A stretch of DNA of 37,730 nucleotides from Clostridiaceae bacterium. Its GTDB lineage: Bacteria; Bacillota; Clostridia; DSM-8532. Where the stretch lies: positions 1 to 37,730 of the forward strand of contig JAAYNX010000041.1 in assembly GCA_012520615.1 (NCBI GenBank), given 5' to 3'. The notes under the pieces were generated by a model that saw nothing but the letters and a program-made list of their open reading frames with translations, was not told where the DNA came from and ran no database searches. This document shows, piece by piece, positions 25,902-33,868 of this stretch. The position numbers were made by a program, and so were the translations under genes. The number at the start of each line of letters is the position of its first letter. Positions within the stretch are counted from its first letter, which is position 1.

Positions 25902-26288
25902 ATGAATATAATGGACACAGTTTCTGTGCTCATTCCACTGAAAGCTGAATACGTTAGTATTGCCCGTCTCACAGCTTCAGGAATAGCCAGCAGGCTCGGT
26001 TTTGATATAGATACCATTGAAGATATAAAAGTAGCTCTGTCAGAGGTATTAGGCAAATTTATTGAAAAGACGCCAGGTGCGGGAAGGGTAAATGTAGATT
26101 TTCTCTGTCTTGACGATGGACTTTCAATTACATTTAATCTTCCTGATTGCAATATACCTTATCTGTTCGATAATGAAATGGACAAGTTTGCATTGGCTAT
26201 TATTAGTTCTCTTATGGACGAGGTTGAAATTGAAAAGCAAGGCCATGGGATGATTAAAATGGTAAAAAAGCTCGGAAAGGCAGTTTGA
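25902..26288 (+). CDS. Degenerate GHKL anti-sigma factor (RsbW/SpoIIAB-like)
   Basis: A 128-residue protein in the place where RsbW or SpoIIAB normally sits. The helix IEDIKVALSEVLGKFIEK aligns with the family N-box (ALSEAxxNAxxH), keeping the glutamate (ALSE) but replacing the Mg2+-binding asparagine with lysine and the histidine with lysine. No DxGxG (G1) box is visible; a remnant of G2, QGHGMIKMVKKLG, remains near the end. ATP binding and kinase activity are therefore doubtful, although sigma or STAS binding could persist. RBS GGAGG (25889-25893) gives good spacing to ATG 25902. It ends one base before the sigma gene, implying coupled translation. Confidence 0.75.
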   Translation: MNIMDTVSVLIPLKAEYVSIARLTASGIASRLGFDIDTIEDIKVALSEVLGKFIEKTPGAGRVNVDFLCLDDGLSITFNLPDCNIPYLFDNEMDKFALAIISSLMDEVEIEKQGHGMIKMVKKLGKAV

Positions 26289-26289
26289 A

Positions 26290-27048
26290 ATGAGCAGGAA
26301 GGCAGAGACATTAAGGACTGATGAGCAGTCTGAAAGAGAAATATTCGAATTATATTACATAAATAGGGATGTTGAAATACGAAACCAAATTGTTTCAAGA
26401 TATATGTACTTAGCCGACATCATTTCAAAGAAATTTATCAACCGCGGGGTAGAGTGTGACGACATCTATCAGGTGGCGTGTGTTGCTCTTATTAATGCTG
26501 TTGAGAGATTTAACACTTCAGAGGACGTCAAATTCGTCAGCTTTGCCACGCCTACGATTATCGGTGAGATAAAGCGATATTTCAGAGATAAGGCATCAGT
26601 TATTCGCATCCCAAGACGTATATATGAGGTTTATCAAAAAGTTAATCAGGCAAGAGAGTATTTGATGCAGCAGCATAAAAGGGCTCCAAGAGTTGATGAG
26701 ATAGCCGAGTATCTAAATATGAAAGAGGAAACGATACTTGAAATAATAGAATCATGGAATGTTTATAATATACAGTCCTTTGACCAAACTGTATTTGATG
26801 AGGATAATCTTGAGCTTCACGAAACTGTTGGCGAAGAGGATGACACCTTTGAGAAAATAAACAATCGTGATTTTCTTGAGAAGGCTATGCACAACTTTGA
26901 CGACACAGAAAAGCAATTCATAAAACTTCGCTTCTTTGAGAATAATACGCAAAAAGAAATTGCCAATTATTTTCATGTTTCTCAGATGTATATTTCACGT
27001 TTAGAAAAAAGGACACTGGAAAAATTCAGAATGATTTTAAAAAAGTAA
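26290..27048 (+). CDS. SigB/SigF-family RNA polymerase sigma factor
   Basis: A 252-residue group 3 sigma factor with regions 2, 3 and 4. Region 2 has ECDDIYQVACVALINAVERFNTSEDVKFVSFATPTIIGEIKRYFRDK, with the GEIKRYFRDK segment characteristic of SigB/SigF/SigG; region 3 has RAPRVDEIAEYLNM; region 4.2 has TQKEIANYFHVSQMYISRLEKRTLEKFR. The sequence looks nearer SigB (general stress) than SigF (forespore) to my eye, for example PTIIGEIKRY and SQMYISRLEKR. The gene is bracketed by two GHKL proteins. It starts 1 nt after the preceding stop. Its regulon is unknown. Confidence 0.88.
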   Translation: MSRKAETLRTDEQSEREIFELYYINRDVEIRNQIVSRYMYLADIISKKFINRGVECDDIYQVACVALINAVERFNTSEDVKFVSFATPTIIGEIKRYFRDKASVIRIPRRIYEVYQKVNQAREYLMQQHKRAPRVDEIAEYLNMKEETILEIIESWNVYNIQSFDQTVFDEDNLELHETVGEEDDTFEKINNRDFLEKAMHNFDDTEKQFIKLRFFENNTQKEIANYFHVSQMYISRLEKRTLEKFRMILKK

Positions 27049-27058
27049 AATAGGGTAT
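27035..27058 (+). promoter_or_regulatory. Possible SigB-type promoter before the second anti-sigma kinase
   Basis: TTTTAA (27035-27040), 12-bp spacer, GGGTAT (27053-27058), one mismatch from the Bacillus sigma-B consensus GTTTAA-N12/15-GGGTAT. It overlaps the end of the sigma gene. In AT-rich DNA the -35 carries little weight. Confidence 0.35.
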
Positions 27059-27120
27059 ATATTATATAGTAATGCTATGAGATATACTCAGTATACGCTT
27101 GCGTTTATGGAGGGTTTTAG

Positions 27121-27576
27121 ATGGTTATGCAGATGGATTATAACCAGGACACAAAAATCTACAGCGAAGATATTCCAACCGATGCTTATGTGGTATGTAA
27201 TGAAGTCAGAAATATTTTAGATATGCTTCAACGCAGATACTTGCTTGATGCCGAGCAATGTTTTGATATAAAAGTTATCTTATGCGAATTATTGCAGAAT
27301 TCTATAAAACATGGAAATGTAAGTGATGTCAGCAAAAAAATTCGTGTGGAGATATGGCTCAAAGAGGCCAGCAGAGTTCTTGGAATAACTATTAAAGATC
27401 AGGGACGTGGTTTTCAACCCGTCAAAACCAGAGATTTTTCTCTGGCAAAACCATTGGACTGTAATCCGGTCAACATGGATGAGTCAGGAAGAGGGCTTTT
27501 AATAGTAAATGAACTATGCGATTGTATGGAATTTAACACCATGGGCAATGCTATTACTGTATTGAAAAGGATATAA
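27121..27576 (+). CDS. GHKL anti-sigma kinase (RsbW-like), intact active site
   Basis: A 151-residue histidine-kinase-fold ATPase of RsbW/SpoIIAB type. All three nucleotide-binding boxes are present: N-box VILCELLQNSIKHGN, with the E, N and H in place, G1 box IKDQGRGF, and G2 box ESGRGLLIVNELCD. Such proteins hold a sigma factor inactive and phosphorylate the STAS antagonist on serine. GGAGGG (27109-27114) sits 6 nt before ATG 27121. It is 72 nt after the sigma gene, with a possible sigma-B-type promoter between, and is followed by a strong terminator. It is the obvious active kinase partner for the STAS protein upstream. Confidence 0.85.
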   Translation: MVMQMDYNQDTKIYSEDIPTDAYVVCNEVRNILDMLQRRYLLDAEQCFDIKVILCELLQNSIKHGNVSDVSKKIRVEIWLKEASRVLGITIKDQGRGFQPVKTRDFSLAKPLDCNPVNMDESGRGLLIVNELCDCMEFNTMGNAITVLKRI

Positions 27577-27594
27577 TGCAATATAGCAGCTATT

Positions 27595-27616
27595 GCCCGG
27601 CCGTGCCGGGCTTTTT
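27595..27616 (+). terminator. Intrinsic terminator ending the sigma cluster
   Basis: GCCCGGC (27595-27601), 3-nt loop CGT, GCCGGGC (27605-27611), then TTTTT. Compact and GC-rich, so probably efficient. Confidence 0.88.
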
Positions 27617-27652
27617 AGTTAATTAAAGGTAAGGGAAGGGCAAACTGTTTTA

Positions 27653-27681
27653 TTGTTCAAGGACATGACTTGTGATATAAT
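27653..27681 (+). promoter_or_regulatory. Sigma-A promoter for the ClpE-like gene
   Basis: TTGTTC (27653-27658), 17-bp spacer, then TGATATAAT: perfect -10 (27676-27681) with the TG extension. The leader is about 95 nt. I see no CtsR operator here. Confidence 0.65.
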
Positions 27682-27782
27682 AGTAGTATTAGTGAGAGTT
27701 GATGGCAATATTATTGAAGTATAACAAAAGTCATTGAAATTTTGTATAAATGATACCAAATACAAGGAGTTGATATATAAGA

Positions 27783-30161
27783 ATGGTAAAGTGTTCTGTT
27801 TGTAAAGAAAATGTTGCGGTTGTATTTATTACCCGTGTTATAGATGGAAAAGCCGAACCCCTCGGACTTTGTATGTCCTGTGCGCAAAAGCAGGGTTTGG
27901 CACCTTTGCAGCAAATGATAACCCAATCAGGAATGACACAAGAAGATCTTGAGAATTTGAACAATCAGATGGCTGAGATGTTCGGAACAATGAATATGGA
28001 TGATTTTATTCAAAGTCTTCCTCAGGATAACGATTCAATGCCGATGCCGACTGATGATAATGGCGAAGATGATACAAATTCCATGCTTCGCTTTATTAAC
28101 AGCGCATTTTCAAAATTCGGACCATCCGGGGAAGCCGGGAAAGAAGGAAACGACAAGTCTTCTCAAAAACAAACAAAAAGTGCGGAGCCCAGAACGCAGG
28201 CCAGATCTCCTAGGAAAAATCTTAACGCATTTGGGACCAACCTTAATGAAAAAGCCATGTCAGGGGAGATTGATTGTGTTATAGGAAGAGAAAGAGAAAT
28301 AGAACGGGTAGTTCAGATTCTCAATCGCAGAACAAAGAATAATCCCGTGCTTCTGGGTGAACCGGGAGTTGGTAAAACTGCAATAGCCGAGGGTTTAGCC
28401 CTAAGAATTGTGGAAAATGAGGTGCCAGCTAAGCTGTTAGATAAGGAGATTTATCTTCTTGATCTTGCTGCAATCGTAGCCGGAACACAGTTCAGAGGCC
28501 AATTTGAAGCTAGAATGAAAGCTATTATTGACGAAGCTAAGGCGCAAAAAAATGTAATTTTGGTTATTGACGAAATTCACAATATTGTAGGTGCCGGCGA
28601 AGCTGAGGGCGGAGCGATGAATGCAGCAAATATATTAAAACCTGCATTGGCACGTGGAGATGTACAGATTATCGGCGCCACAACCCTCGAGGATTATAGA
28701 AAGCATATTGAAAAGGACTCTGCTTTGGAAAGGAGATTCCAGCCTATAATAGTAAAAGAACCTACGGTAGATGAGAGTATCGAAATACTGATGGGTTTGA
28801 GACCATACTACGAAGATTTTCATCAAGTGCGTTATACAGATGAAGTAATAGAAAATGCTGTTAAAATGTCGTCGAGGTATATAAACGACAGATTTCTTCC
28901 GGACAAAGCTATTGACGTTATAGACGAAGCTGGTTCCAGAGTGAATTTAAAAAATAACGGTACTGTTGAACTGTATAAGTGTAAAGAGCAACTCAAAAAA
29001 GTGCAGGACCTGAAAGAGAAGGCAGCAATTATTGATGATTATCAAAAAGCCGCTGATTATAAAGTCGAAGAATGTAGGCTTATGGAGAAAATTAAAGAGC
29101 TCGAAAAAGAGATTGGAACTTTGGATGTTACCTTAGATGATGTTGCATATGTAATTGAGAACTGGACCGGTATACCTGTTCAGCGTATTTCTGAAACAGA
29201 TGCCACCAAACTATTGAAGATAGAAGAACGCCTCCACAGAAGAATAGTTGGACAGGAAAAAGCTGTATCCGCTTTAGCCAGAGCCATTAGAAGAACCCGT
29301 TCAGATTTTAGTAAGAAGAAAAGGCCCGCAAGCTTTATATTTGTAGGACCTACCGGAGTTGGTAAAACAGAGTTGGCCAAAGTACTTGCCAATGAACTTT
29401 TTGGTAATGAAGAAGCCATGATAAGGCTTGATATGTCAGAGTACATGGAAAAGCACACTGTTTCAAAGTTAATAGGAGCTCCTCCTGGATATGTTGGGTT
29501 TGATCAGGGTGGTCAGCTAACCGACAAGGTAAGAAGAAAGCCATATTCAATACTGCTTCTGGACGAAATAGAAAAGGCTCACCCGGATGTGTTCAACATG
29601 CTTCTTCAGATTATGGAGGATGGCCGCTTAACTGATAGCACCGGCAGAACTGTTGGCTTTGAGAATACTATTCTGATTATGACTTCAAATGCCGGAACAG
29701 GCCTTAAATCTAATGGTATAGGGTTTAATAAAGACGGGTATGAAGCCCTTGAGAAAAAGGTAAATAATGCTGTCAGAGAAATATTCAGACCTGAATTTTT
29801 GAACCGGGTTGATGAGGTAATCGTATTTGAACAGCTTAGCCGTGAGCAATTGGCTCAAATTCTCGAAATAATGTTGAATCAGGTTGCGCAGGACGTAAAA
29901 GAAAAGGGTATGAGTATTGTCTTTGATGATAAGGCAAAAGACTTTCTTATGGAAAAGGGTTTTGATGAAAAGTACGGTGCCAGACCTTTAAGGAAAACAA
30001 TTCAAAGACATATTGAAGACGAGCTTTCAGAGTTGTTTTTATCTGGCAAAATCCGCGAAGGAAGCAGTATTCAGGTTTCGGTCGAAGCAGGAAAAATAGC
30101 TATGATAGTTGTGGATTTACCCATATTAAAGCATGCAAAGAAAGTCAAAAAGCTTCAATAA
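27783..30161 (+). CDS. ClpE/ClpC-like AAA+ ATPase with N-terminal zinc finger
   Basis: A 792-residue Clp/Hsp100 unfoldase with two AAA+ modules. Instead of the ClpN repeats of ClpC it begins with a four-cysteine finger, C4-x2-C7 and C29-x2-C32, as in ClpE, then a Met/Asp-rich and basic linker (about 45-140). D1: Walker [10 protein letters not shown] (192-200), sensor [16 protein letters not shown] coiled middle segment follows (about 400-450). D2: Walker [10 protein letters not shown] (522-530), and [21 protein letters not shown]. The I-G-F tripeptide (646-648) is the ClpP-docking loop, so it probably feeds ClpP. RBS AAGGAG is 13 nt from ATG 27783. It lies between a stress-sigma cluster and spoVA. 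I cannot decide between ClpE orthologue and a clostridial ClpC variant. Confidence 0.88.
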   Translation: MVKCSVCKENVAVVFITRVIDGKAEPLGLCMSCAQKQGLAPLQQMITQSGMTQEDLENLNNQMAEMFGTMNMDDFIQSLPQDNDSMPMPTDDNGEDDTNSMLRFINSAFSKFGPSGEAGKEGNDKSSQKQTKSAEPRTQARSPRKNLNAFGTNLNEKAMSGEIDCVIGREREIERVVQILNRRTKNNPVLLGEPGVGKTAIAEGLALRIVENEVPAKLLDKEIYLLDLAAIVAGTQFRGQFEARMKAIIDEAKAQKNVILVIDEIHNIVGAGEAEGGAMNAANILKPALARGDVQIIGATTLEDYRKHIEKDSALERRFQPIIVKEPTVDESIEILMGLRPYYEDFHQVRYTDEVIENAVKMSSRYINDRFLPDKAIDVIDEAGSRVNLKNNGTVELYKCKEQLKKVQDLKEKAAIIDDYQKAADYKVEECRLMEKIKELEKEIGTLDVTLDDVAYVIENWTGIPVQRISETDATKLLKIEERLHRRIVGQEKAVSALARAIRRTRSDFSKKKRPASFIFVGPTGVGKTELAKVLANELFGNEEAMIRLDMSEYMEKHTVSKLIGAPPGYVGFDQGGQLTDKVRRKPYSILLLDEIEKAHPDVFNMLLQIMEDGRLTDSTGRTVGFENTILIMTSNAGTGLKSNGIGFNKDGYEALEKKVNNAVREIFRPEFLNRVDEVIVFEQLSREQLAQILEIMLNQVAQDVKEKGMSIVFDDKAKDFLMEKGFDEKYGARPLRKTIQRHIEDELSELFLSGKIREGSSIQVSVEAGKIAMIVVDLPILKHAKKVKKLQ

Positions 30162-30177
30162 TAAGTACACACCATCG

Positions 30178-30208
30178 TTGACAGAAATGTACAAAGATTA
30201 TCTATAAC
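30178..30208 (+). promoter_or_regulatory. Possible promoter upstream of the spoVA leader hairpin
   Basis: A perfect TTGACA (30178-30183) and TATAAC (30203-30208), but the 19-bp spacing is long. Transcription would enter the 30225-30254 repeat and then the hairpin at 30268. Confidence 0.35.
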
Positions 30209-30224
30209 ATTAGTTTATTCAATT

Positions 30225-30254
30225 TTAGCGGCGTAGCTGCAACGATTTAAAGCG
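30225..30254 (+). repeat. Second, partial copy of the dispersed element
   Basis: These 30 bp match 11221-11250 at 28 of 30 positions (beginning TTAGCGGCGT, ending ATTTAAAGCG). Only the left arm is present; the sequence diverges after it. It lies between the ClpE-like gene and the spoVA leader hairpin. Confidence 0.75.
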
Positions 30255-30267
30255 TAGATTATAGAAT

Positions 30268-30322
30268 AAAAACCCCGCAGTGATGAGAAAATAGACCATA
30301 TATCATCATGCGGGGTGTTTTT
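30268..30322. terminator. Bidirectional terminator covering the RBS of the small ORF
   Basis: ACCCCGCA-G-TGATGA (30272-30286) pairs with TCATCA-TGCGGGGT (30303-30316), a 14-bp stem with one bulge, 16-nt loop, and a T-run on either side. The GGGG that could serve as RBS for ATG 30323 lies in the right arm. Confidence 0.82.
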
Positions 30323-30514
30323 ATGGAAAGAGCAAATTATGTAAGAAAAAACAGAATTCCTCTCTATTTAATAATAGCCGTGGTGGCTGTTGCGGCGCTG
30401 GCTGCGGGAATATATTTTCTTTTGTCCGGCAACCGTACAAAAGAGCCCAACCGTGGGACTTATGTTATTAAACAGACAGAGAGGAGCAGACACATTGAAA
30501 AAACAAATCAGTAA
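30323..30514 (+). CDS. Small single-pass membrane protein preceding spoVAC
   Basis: A 63-residue protein I do not recognise. It has a basic N-terminus (ERANYVRKNRIP), one hydrophobic helix (about residues 13-35, ending FLLSG) and a polar, charged tail; by the positive-inside rule the tail would be outside. Its 3' end overlaps the spoVAC start by 20 nt, suggesting coupling. ATG 30308 is in frame but lies in the hairpin stem; ATG 30323 is just after the T-run, with only the sequestered GGGG (30312-30315) as RBS. It could be a genuine spoVA-operon microprotein or simply a leader ORF. Confidence 0.55.
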   Translation: MERANYVRKNRIPLYLIIAVVAVAALAAGIYFLLSGNRTKEPNRGTYVIKQTERSRHIEKTNQ

Positions 30515-30947
30515 GCACGAATACCAGAAGATGGTGGATAAAAAGGCGCCGGGTTCTCATATTGTAAGAAATCTTTTTGCCGCTTTTATAACAGGAGGGG
30601 CAATTTGTTCTGTGGGGCAAATTGTAATGTTGGTTTTTAAGAACTTTGGAGCCGACAAAGAAACCGTTGCTTCGGTGACTAGTATTATTATGGTCTTTAT
30701 AGGAGCATTCTTAACCGGAATAAATATCTACGATGAGATAGGAAAATTTGGTGGGGCAGGCGCATCAATACCCATAACAGGTTTTTCAAACTCCATTGTA
30801 TCTCCTGCCATGGAATTTAAGAAAGAAGGCTATGTTATGGGGGTGGGGGCAAAAATGTTCCTTATCGCTGGGCCTGTCTTAGTTTATGGGATATTTTCAT
30901 CTGTCGTAGCGGGACTCCTCTATTTTATCTGGAAGCAGGTGATGTAG
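30495..30947 (+). CDS. spoVAC: Stage V sporulation protein AC
   Basis: A 150-residue integral membrane protein, part of the SpoVA channel that moves Ca-dipicolinic acid into the forespore and releases it at germination. In Bacillus SpoVAC acts as a mechanosensitive channel. Hydrophobic segments lie at about 25-47, 60-80 and 115-145; GGAGASIPITGFSNSIVSPAMEFKKEG is the signature shared by SpoVAC and SpoVAE. The reading frame is open upstream, but TTG 30495 with GAGGAG (30481-30486) gives the family N-terminus KKQISKHEYQKMV. Its stop is immediately followed by spoVAD at 30948. Confidence 0.93.
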   Translation: MKKQISKHEYQKMVDKKAPGSHIVRNLFAAFITGGAICSVGQIVMLVFKNFGADKETVASVTSIIMVFIGAFLTGINIYDEIGKFGGAGASIPITGFSNSIVSPAMEFKKEGYVMGVGAKMFLIAGPVLVYGIFSSVVAGLLYFIWKQVM

Positions 30948-31955
30948 ATGGCTAAAAGATTAGGAAACCAAACAATAATTTTAGATAAGCAACCTATTAT
31001 CTTAAGTGGTGCAGGAATTGTGGGAAAAAAGGAGGGTGACGGTCCGCTGGCAAGATATTTTGATGATGTGGTGGATGATGAATATGCAGGTGAAAAGACC
31101 TTTGAGGCTGCTGAATCCCGTATTTTAAGAGATACATTTATTAAAGCACTCGAAAAAAGCGGTAAATCATCCACTGATATCAACCTAATTCTTTCAGGGG
31201 ATCTTTTGAATCAATGTACTGCGGCAAGCTACGCATTTAGGGATGTAGATACACCCTATTTGGGTTTGTTTGGAGCGTGCTCTACCATGAGTGAATCACT
31301 TGCAGTAGCTTCCATGATAATAGACGGAGGTTCGGTAGATTATGCAGTGTGTGCGGCATCCAGCCATTTTTGTTCGGCGGAGCGCCAATTTCGATATCCC
31401 TTGGAATTTGGAGCTCAAAGGACCCCCACCTCCCAATGGACTGTTACCGGAGCGGGAGCAATAGTGTTAGGTAAAGACGGGCAGGGCCCCAAAATAACAT
31501 GTGTTACTCCGGGTAAGATAATAGACGAGGGGATCAAAGATTCTAATAATATGGGAGCGGCAATGTCCCCAGCCGCATTTGATACCATTAGAAGCCATCT
31601 TATAGATACCGGACGCAGTGTGGATGATTACGACCTAATTCTTACCGGGGATTTGGGGAGCTTTGGCAGTACCATGCTTCGTGATCTTCTAAGCAAGAGT
31701 AATATTGATTTAAAAAATAAACACAAAGACTGCGGTACGATTATTTTTGATCTTGAGAAGCAAGGGGTAGATTGCGGAGGAAGTGGTTGTGGATGCAGTG
31801 CCGCAGTATTTTCTACCTATATTTTAGACCAATTTATGCAAGGAATATTAAAACGGGTGCTCTTTGTCGCTACGGGAGCATTATTAAGCCCCACAAGAAT
31901 TCAGCAGGGTGAAACCATTCCCGGTATTGCCCATGCTGTTTTAATAGAAGCGTAG
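30948..31955 (+). CDS. spoVAD: Stage V sporulation protein AD
   Basis: A 335-residue thiolase-fold protein that binds dipicolinic acid in the SpoVA complex. GLFGACSTMSESLAVASMI carries C111, aligned with the nucleophile elbow of thiolases; VCAASSHFCSAERQFRYPLEFGAQRTP and DLGSFGSTMLRDLL are conserved in SpoVAD. No membrane segment is obvious. It starts directly after the spoVAC stop and ends 15 nt before spoVAE. Catalytic activity is not expected; the family acts as a DPA-binding component. Confidence 0.96.
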   Translation: MAKRLGNQTIILDKQPIILSGAGIVGKKEGDGPLARYFDDVVDDEYAGEKTFEAAESRILRDTFIKALEKSGKSSTDINLILSGDLLNQCTAASYAFRDVDTPYLGLFGACSTMSESLAVASMIIDGGSVDYAVCAASSHFCSAERQFRYPLEFGAQRTPTSQWTVTGAGAIVLGKDGQGPKITCVTPGKIIDEGIKDSNNMGAAMSPAAFDTIRSHLIDTGRSVDDYDLILTGDLGSFGSTMLRDLLSKSNIDLKNKHKDCGTIIFDLEKQGVDCGGSGCGCSAAVFSTYILDQFMQGILKRVLFVATGALLSPTRIQQGETIPGIAHAVLIEA

Positions 31956-31970
31956 ATTAGGAGGGTAGCA

Positions 31971-32330
31971 ATGATTGATATTTTAAAGGCCTTTCTATTG
32001 GGCGGATGCATATGCATAATAGGGCAGCTATTAATTGATCTTACAAAAATAACGCCTGCAAGAATCATGGTAATTTTCGTGGTTTCGGGGGTTGTTTTAG
32101 GGATATTCGGGCTTTATCAGCCTTTGATTGAATGGGGAGGAGCGGGAGCTACTGTCCCTCTTGTCGGGTTCGGCAATACACTGGCTAAGGGTGTAATAAA
32201 GGAGGTGGATAAGGTGGGCTTGCTAGGCATTTTTACAGGAGGGGTGAAGGCTGCTGCCGCAGGTATTACAGCGGCTGTTACTTTCGGATATATAATGGCG
32301 ATTATTTCTAAACCAAAGATTAAAAGTTAA
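31971..32330 (+). CDS. spoVAE: Stage V sporulation protein AE (SpoVAEb type)
   Basis: A 119-residue membrane protein with hydrophobic segments at about 4-22, 30-50 and 85-112. EWGGAGATVPLVGFGNTLAKGVIKEVDKVG is the SpoVAC/SpoVAE signature. It completes the minimal C-D-E set usual in Clostridia, where the Bacillus spoVAA, spoVAB and spoVAF genes are often missing. RBS AGGAGGG precedes ATG 31971. A weak hairpin TCAAGG-TTTAG-CCTTGA (32363-32379) follows. Confidence 0.94.
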   Translation: MIDILKAFLLGGCICIIGQLLIDLTKITPARIMVIFVVSGVVLGIFGLYQPLIEWGGAGATVPLVGFGNTLAKGVIKEVDKVGLLGIFTGGVKAAAAGITAAVTFGYIMAIISKPKIKS

Positions 32331-32348
32331 CGTCTAATATGGTATAAT
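32320..32348 (+). promoter_or_regulatory. Extended -10 promoter for the DUF4015-like gene
   Basis: TTAAAA (32320-32325), 17-bp spacer, TATAAT (32343-32348) preceded by TGG. It overlaps the last codons of spoVAE and lies 78 bp before the gene. Confidence 0.55.
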
Positions 32349-32425
32349 AGCTAACAGTGAATTCAAGGTTTAGCCTTGATATTTTATGTGCTAAATACTA
32401 TATTACATTCGAAGGAGAAAAAGTG

Positions 32426-33787
32426 ATGGCAAAGACATCAAGAAAGAACAGAAGACAAAACTTTTTAATCGTAACAGCGGCTTTCTTATCATTAATGATC
32501 ATAGCAGTAGTTTTTGCACTACTTTCGAGGAATAATCCAATTACCCCTGGTCCGGGTACACAAAGCCCTACTCAATCGGCCTCACCTACTACCGAAACGC
32601 CGGCAGATACGCCGACCCCTCTGCCGAGTCAAAGTAATACGCCGACCCCTACGCCTACTCCTACACCTACTCCCACGCCAACACCTGTTCCTGAACCCAC
32701 CCCTATTAACGGTATAACGCCTTATCCGGAGATTTCCCAAGACAGCCGAAGCACCCACACAAAGGAGATGCCTCCTGTAAAAGCATTGTATTTAAATGCT
32801 ACATCGGTAAGACAGAACCTTGACCACTATATTGATTTGGCTAACAGGACAGAAATAAACGCGTATGTAATTGATATAAAAAATGATGCGGGCATGCTTA
32901 TGTATGATTCCGATATTGATGTTGTGAATAAGGCGGGTGCCGATACTCCCGGCTTTGATATTAGAACCGTGACAAAGAAACTCCATGATAACGGAATTAT
33001 TGTAATAGCCCGTATGGTTACATTCAAGGACTCTACCATGACTACTTATAATCCGGATCTGGCAATTAAAAAAGATAACGGTGAGGTCTGGAACTCTGGT
33101 ACAAAGTGGCTTGATCCTACCAAAAAGGAATCTTGGGACTATATTTTAAGTATTGCCCAAGAGGCGGTAAATTTCGGATTTGATGAAATACAATTCGACT
33201 ATATCCGTTTCCCCGAAACAAGTCTGTATACTTATAAAATGGATTTTGCACCGGGGCAGACACGCTCGGGGGCTATCGAGAACTTTATACGCTATATGCG
33301 TATGAATCTTCCTCCCGAAACAGTTCTTTCGGCAGATGTATTTGGTATGCCTCTTATTTCAATGAAAGACTACGGAGAAATAGGCCAAACTCTTGAAACC
33401 ATCGGTAATAGTCTTGATTATATTTGCCCTATGATTTATCCTTCACATTATGCCAACGCTTCTAAAACGGGTGCAATGTCCAATGGTGTAGGCCAGACAA
33501 TAAACGGAATAAAATTTACCCATCCTGACCTAAAACCGTATGAAGTTGTATATAATACTCTTATGGTAGGAAAAGGTCGCATAGATAAAAAACCGGGTTA
33601 TAACCTTAATGTTCGTGCCTATATTCAAGGGTTTACAATGAAAAATCTTCCTGAAGGTTATTGGATGGACTATGGAGTAGAGGAATACCAAGCCCAAATG
33701 AAGGCTGTTTATGATGCGGGTTATGACGAATGGATATTCTGGAATGCGCCGAACTCATATGTTGAAGCCGCATTTAAACCAGAGTAA
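32426..33787 (+). CDS. Membrane-anchored putative glycoside hydrolase (DUF4015-like)
   Basis: A 453-residue extracytoplasmic protein. Residues 1-11 are basic, 12-34 form a membrane anchor or uncleaved signal, and 38-95 are a Pro/Thr/Ser linker with a run of PT repeats, as seen in clostridial surface proteins. The rest is a TIM-barrel-like domain with YVIDIKNDAGMLMYDSD, DEIQFDYIRFPE and SADVFGM, matching my recollection of the DUF4015 putative glycosidase family. The acidic residues in these strands are candidate catalytic residues. GGAG at 32414-32417 favours ATG 32426, directly after an in-frame GTG. Substrate unknown; a wall or spore-coat glycan is possible. Confidence 0.8.
   Translation: MAKTSRKNRRQNFLIVTAAFLSLMIIAVVFALLSRNNPITPGPGTQSPTQSASPTTETPADTPTPLPSQSNTPTPTPTPTPTPTPTPVPEPTPINGITPYPEISQDSRSTHTKEMPPVKALYLNATSVRQNLDHYIDLANRTEINAYVIDIKNDAGMLMYDSDIDVVNKAGADTPGFDIRTVTKKLHDNGIIVIARMVTFKDSTMTTYNPDLAIKKDNGEVWNSGTKWLDPTKKESWDYILSIAQEAVNFGFDEIQFDYIRFPETSLYTYKMDFAPGQTRSGAIENFIRYMRMNLPPETVLSADVFGMPLISMKDYGEIGQTLETIGNSLDYICPMIYPSHYANASKTGAMSNGVGQTINGIKFTHPDLKPYEVVYNTLMVGKGRIDKKPGYNLNVRAYIQGFTMKNLPEGYWMDYGVEEYQAQMKAVYDAGYDEWIFWNAPNSYVEAAFKPE
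32629..32701 (+). repeat. Pro-Thr codon repeat in the secreted protein's linker
   Basis: About a dozen near-tandem ACN-CCN hexamers encode alternating Pro-Thr. Synonymous positions vary, so it is not a recent slippage array. It is a flexible, possibly glycosylated spacer. Confidence 0.6.
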
Positions 33788-33868
33788 GTTAAGGTGATAG
33801 CCCATATGAAATGATACTGCCCGGTGAGATAAACGATTTTCTCACTTGCGGCATAATCGGAGGTAATA

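Noticed and set aside
27682-27782. CtsR operator upstream of the ClpE-like gene
   Set aside because: I looked for tandem GGTCAAA heptads and found none.
32514-32717. Shadow ORF in the Pro/Thr linker of the secreted protein
   Set aside because: It is an alternate frame of the repetitive PT codons; the main frame has the RBS, membrane segment and domain motifs.
33820-33852. Terminator before uppP
   Set aside because: GTGAGA pairs with TCTCAC nearby, but the stem is short and no T-run follows it.
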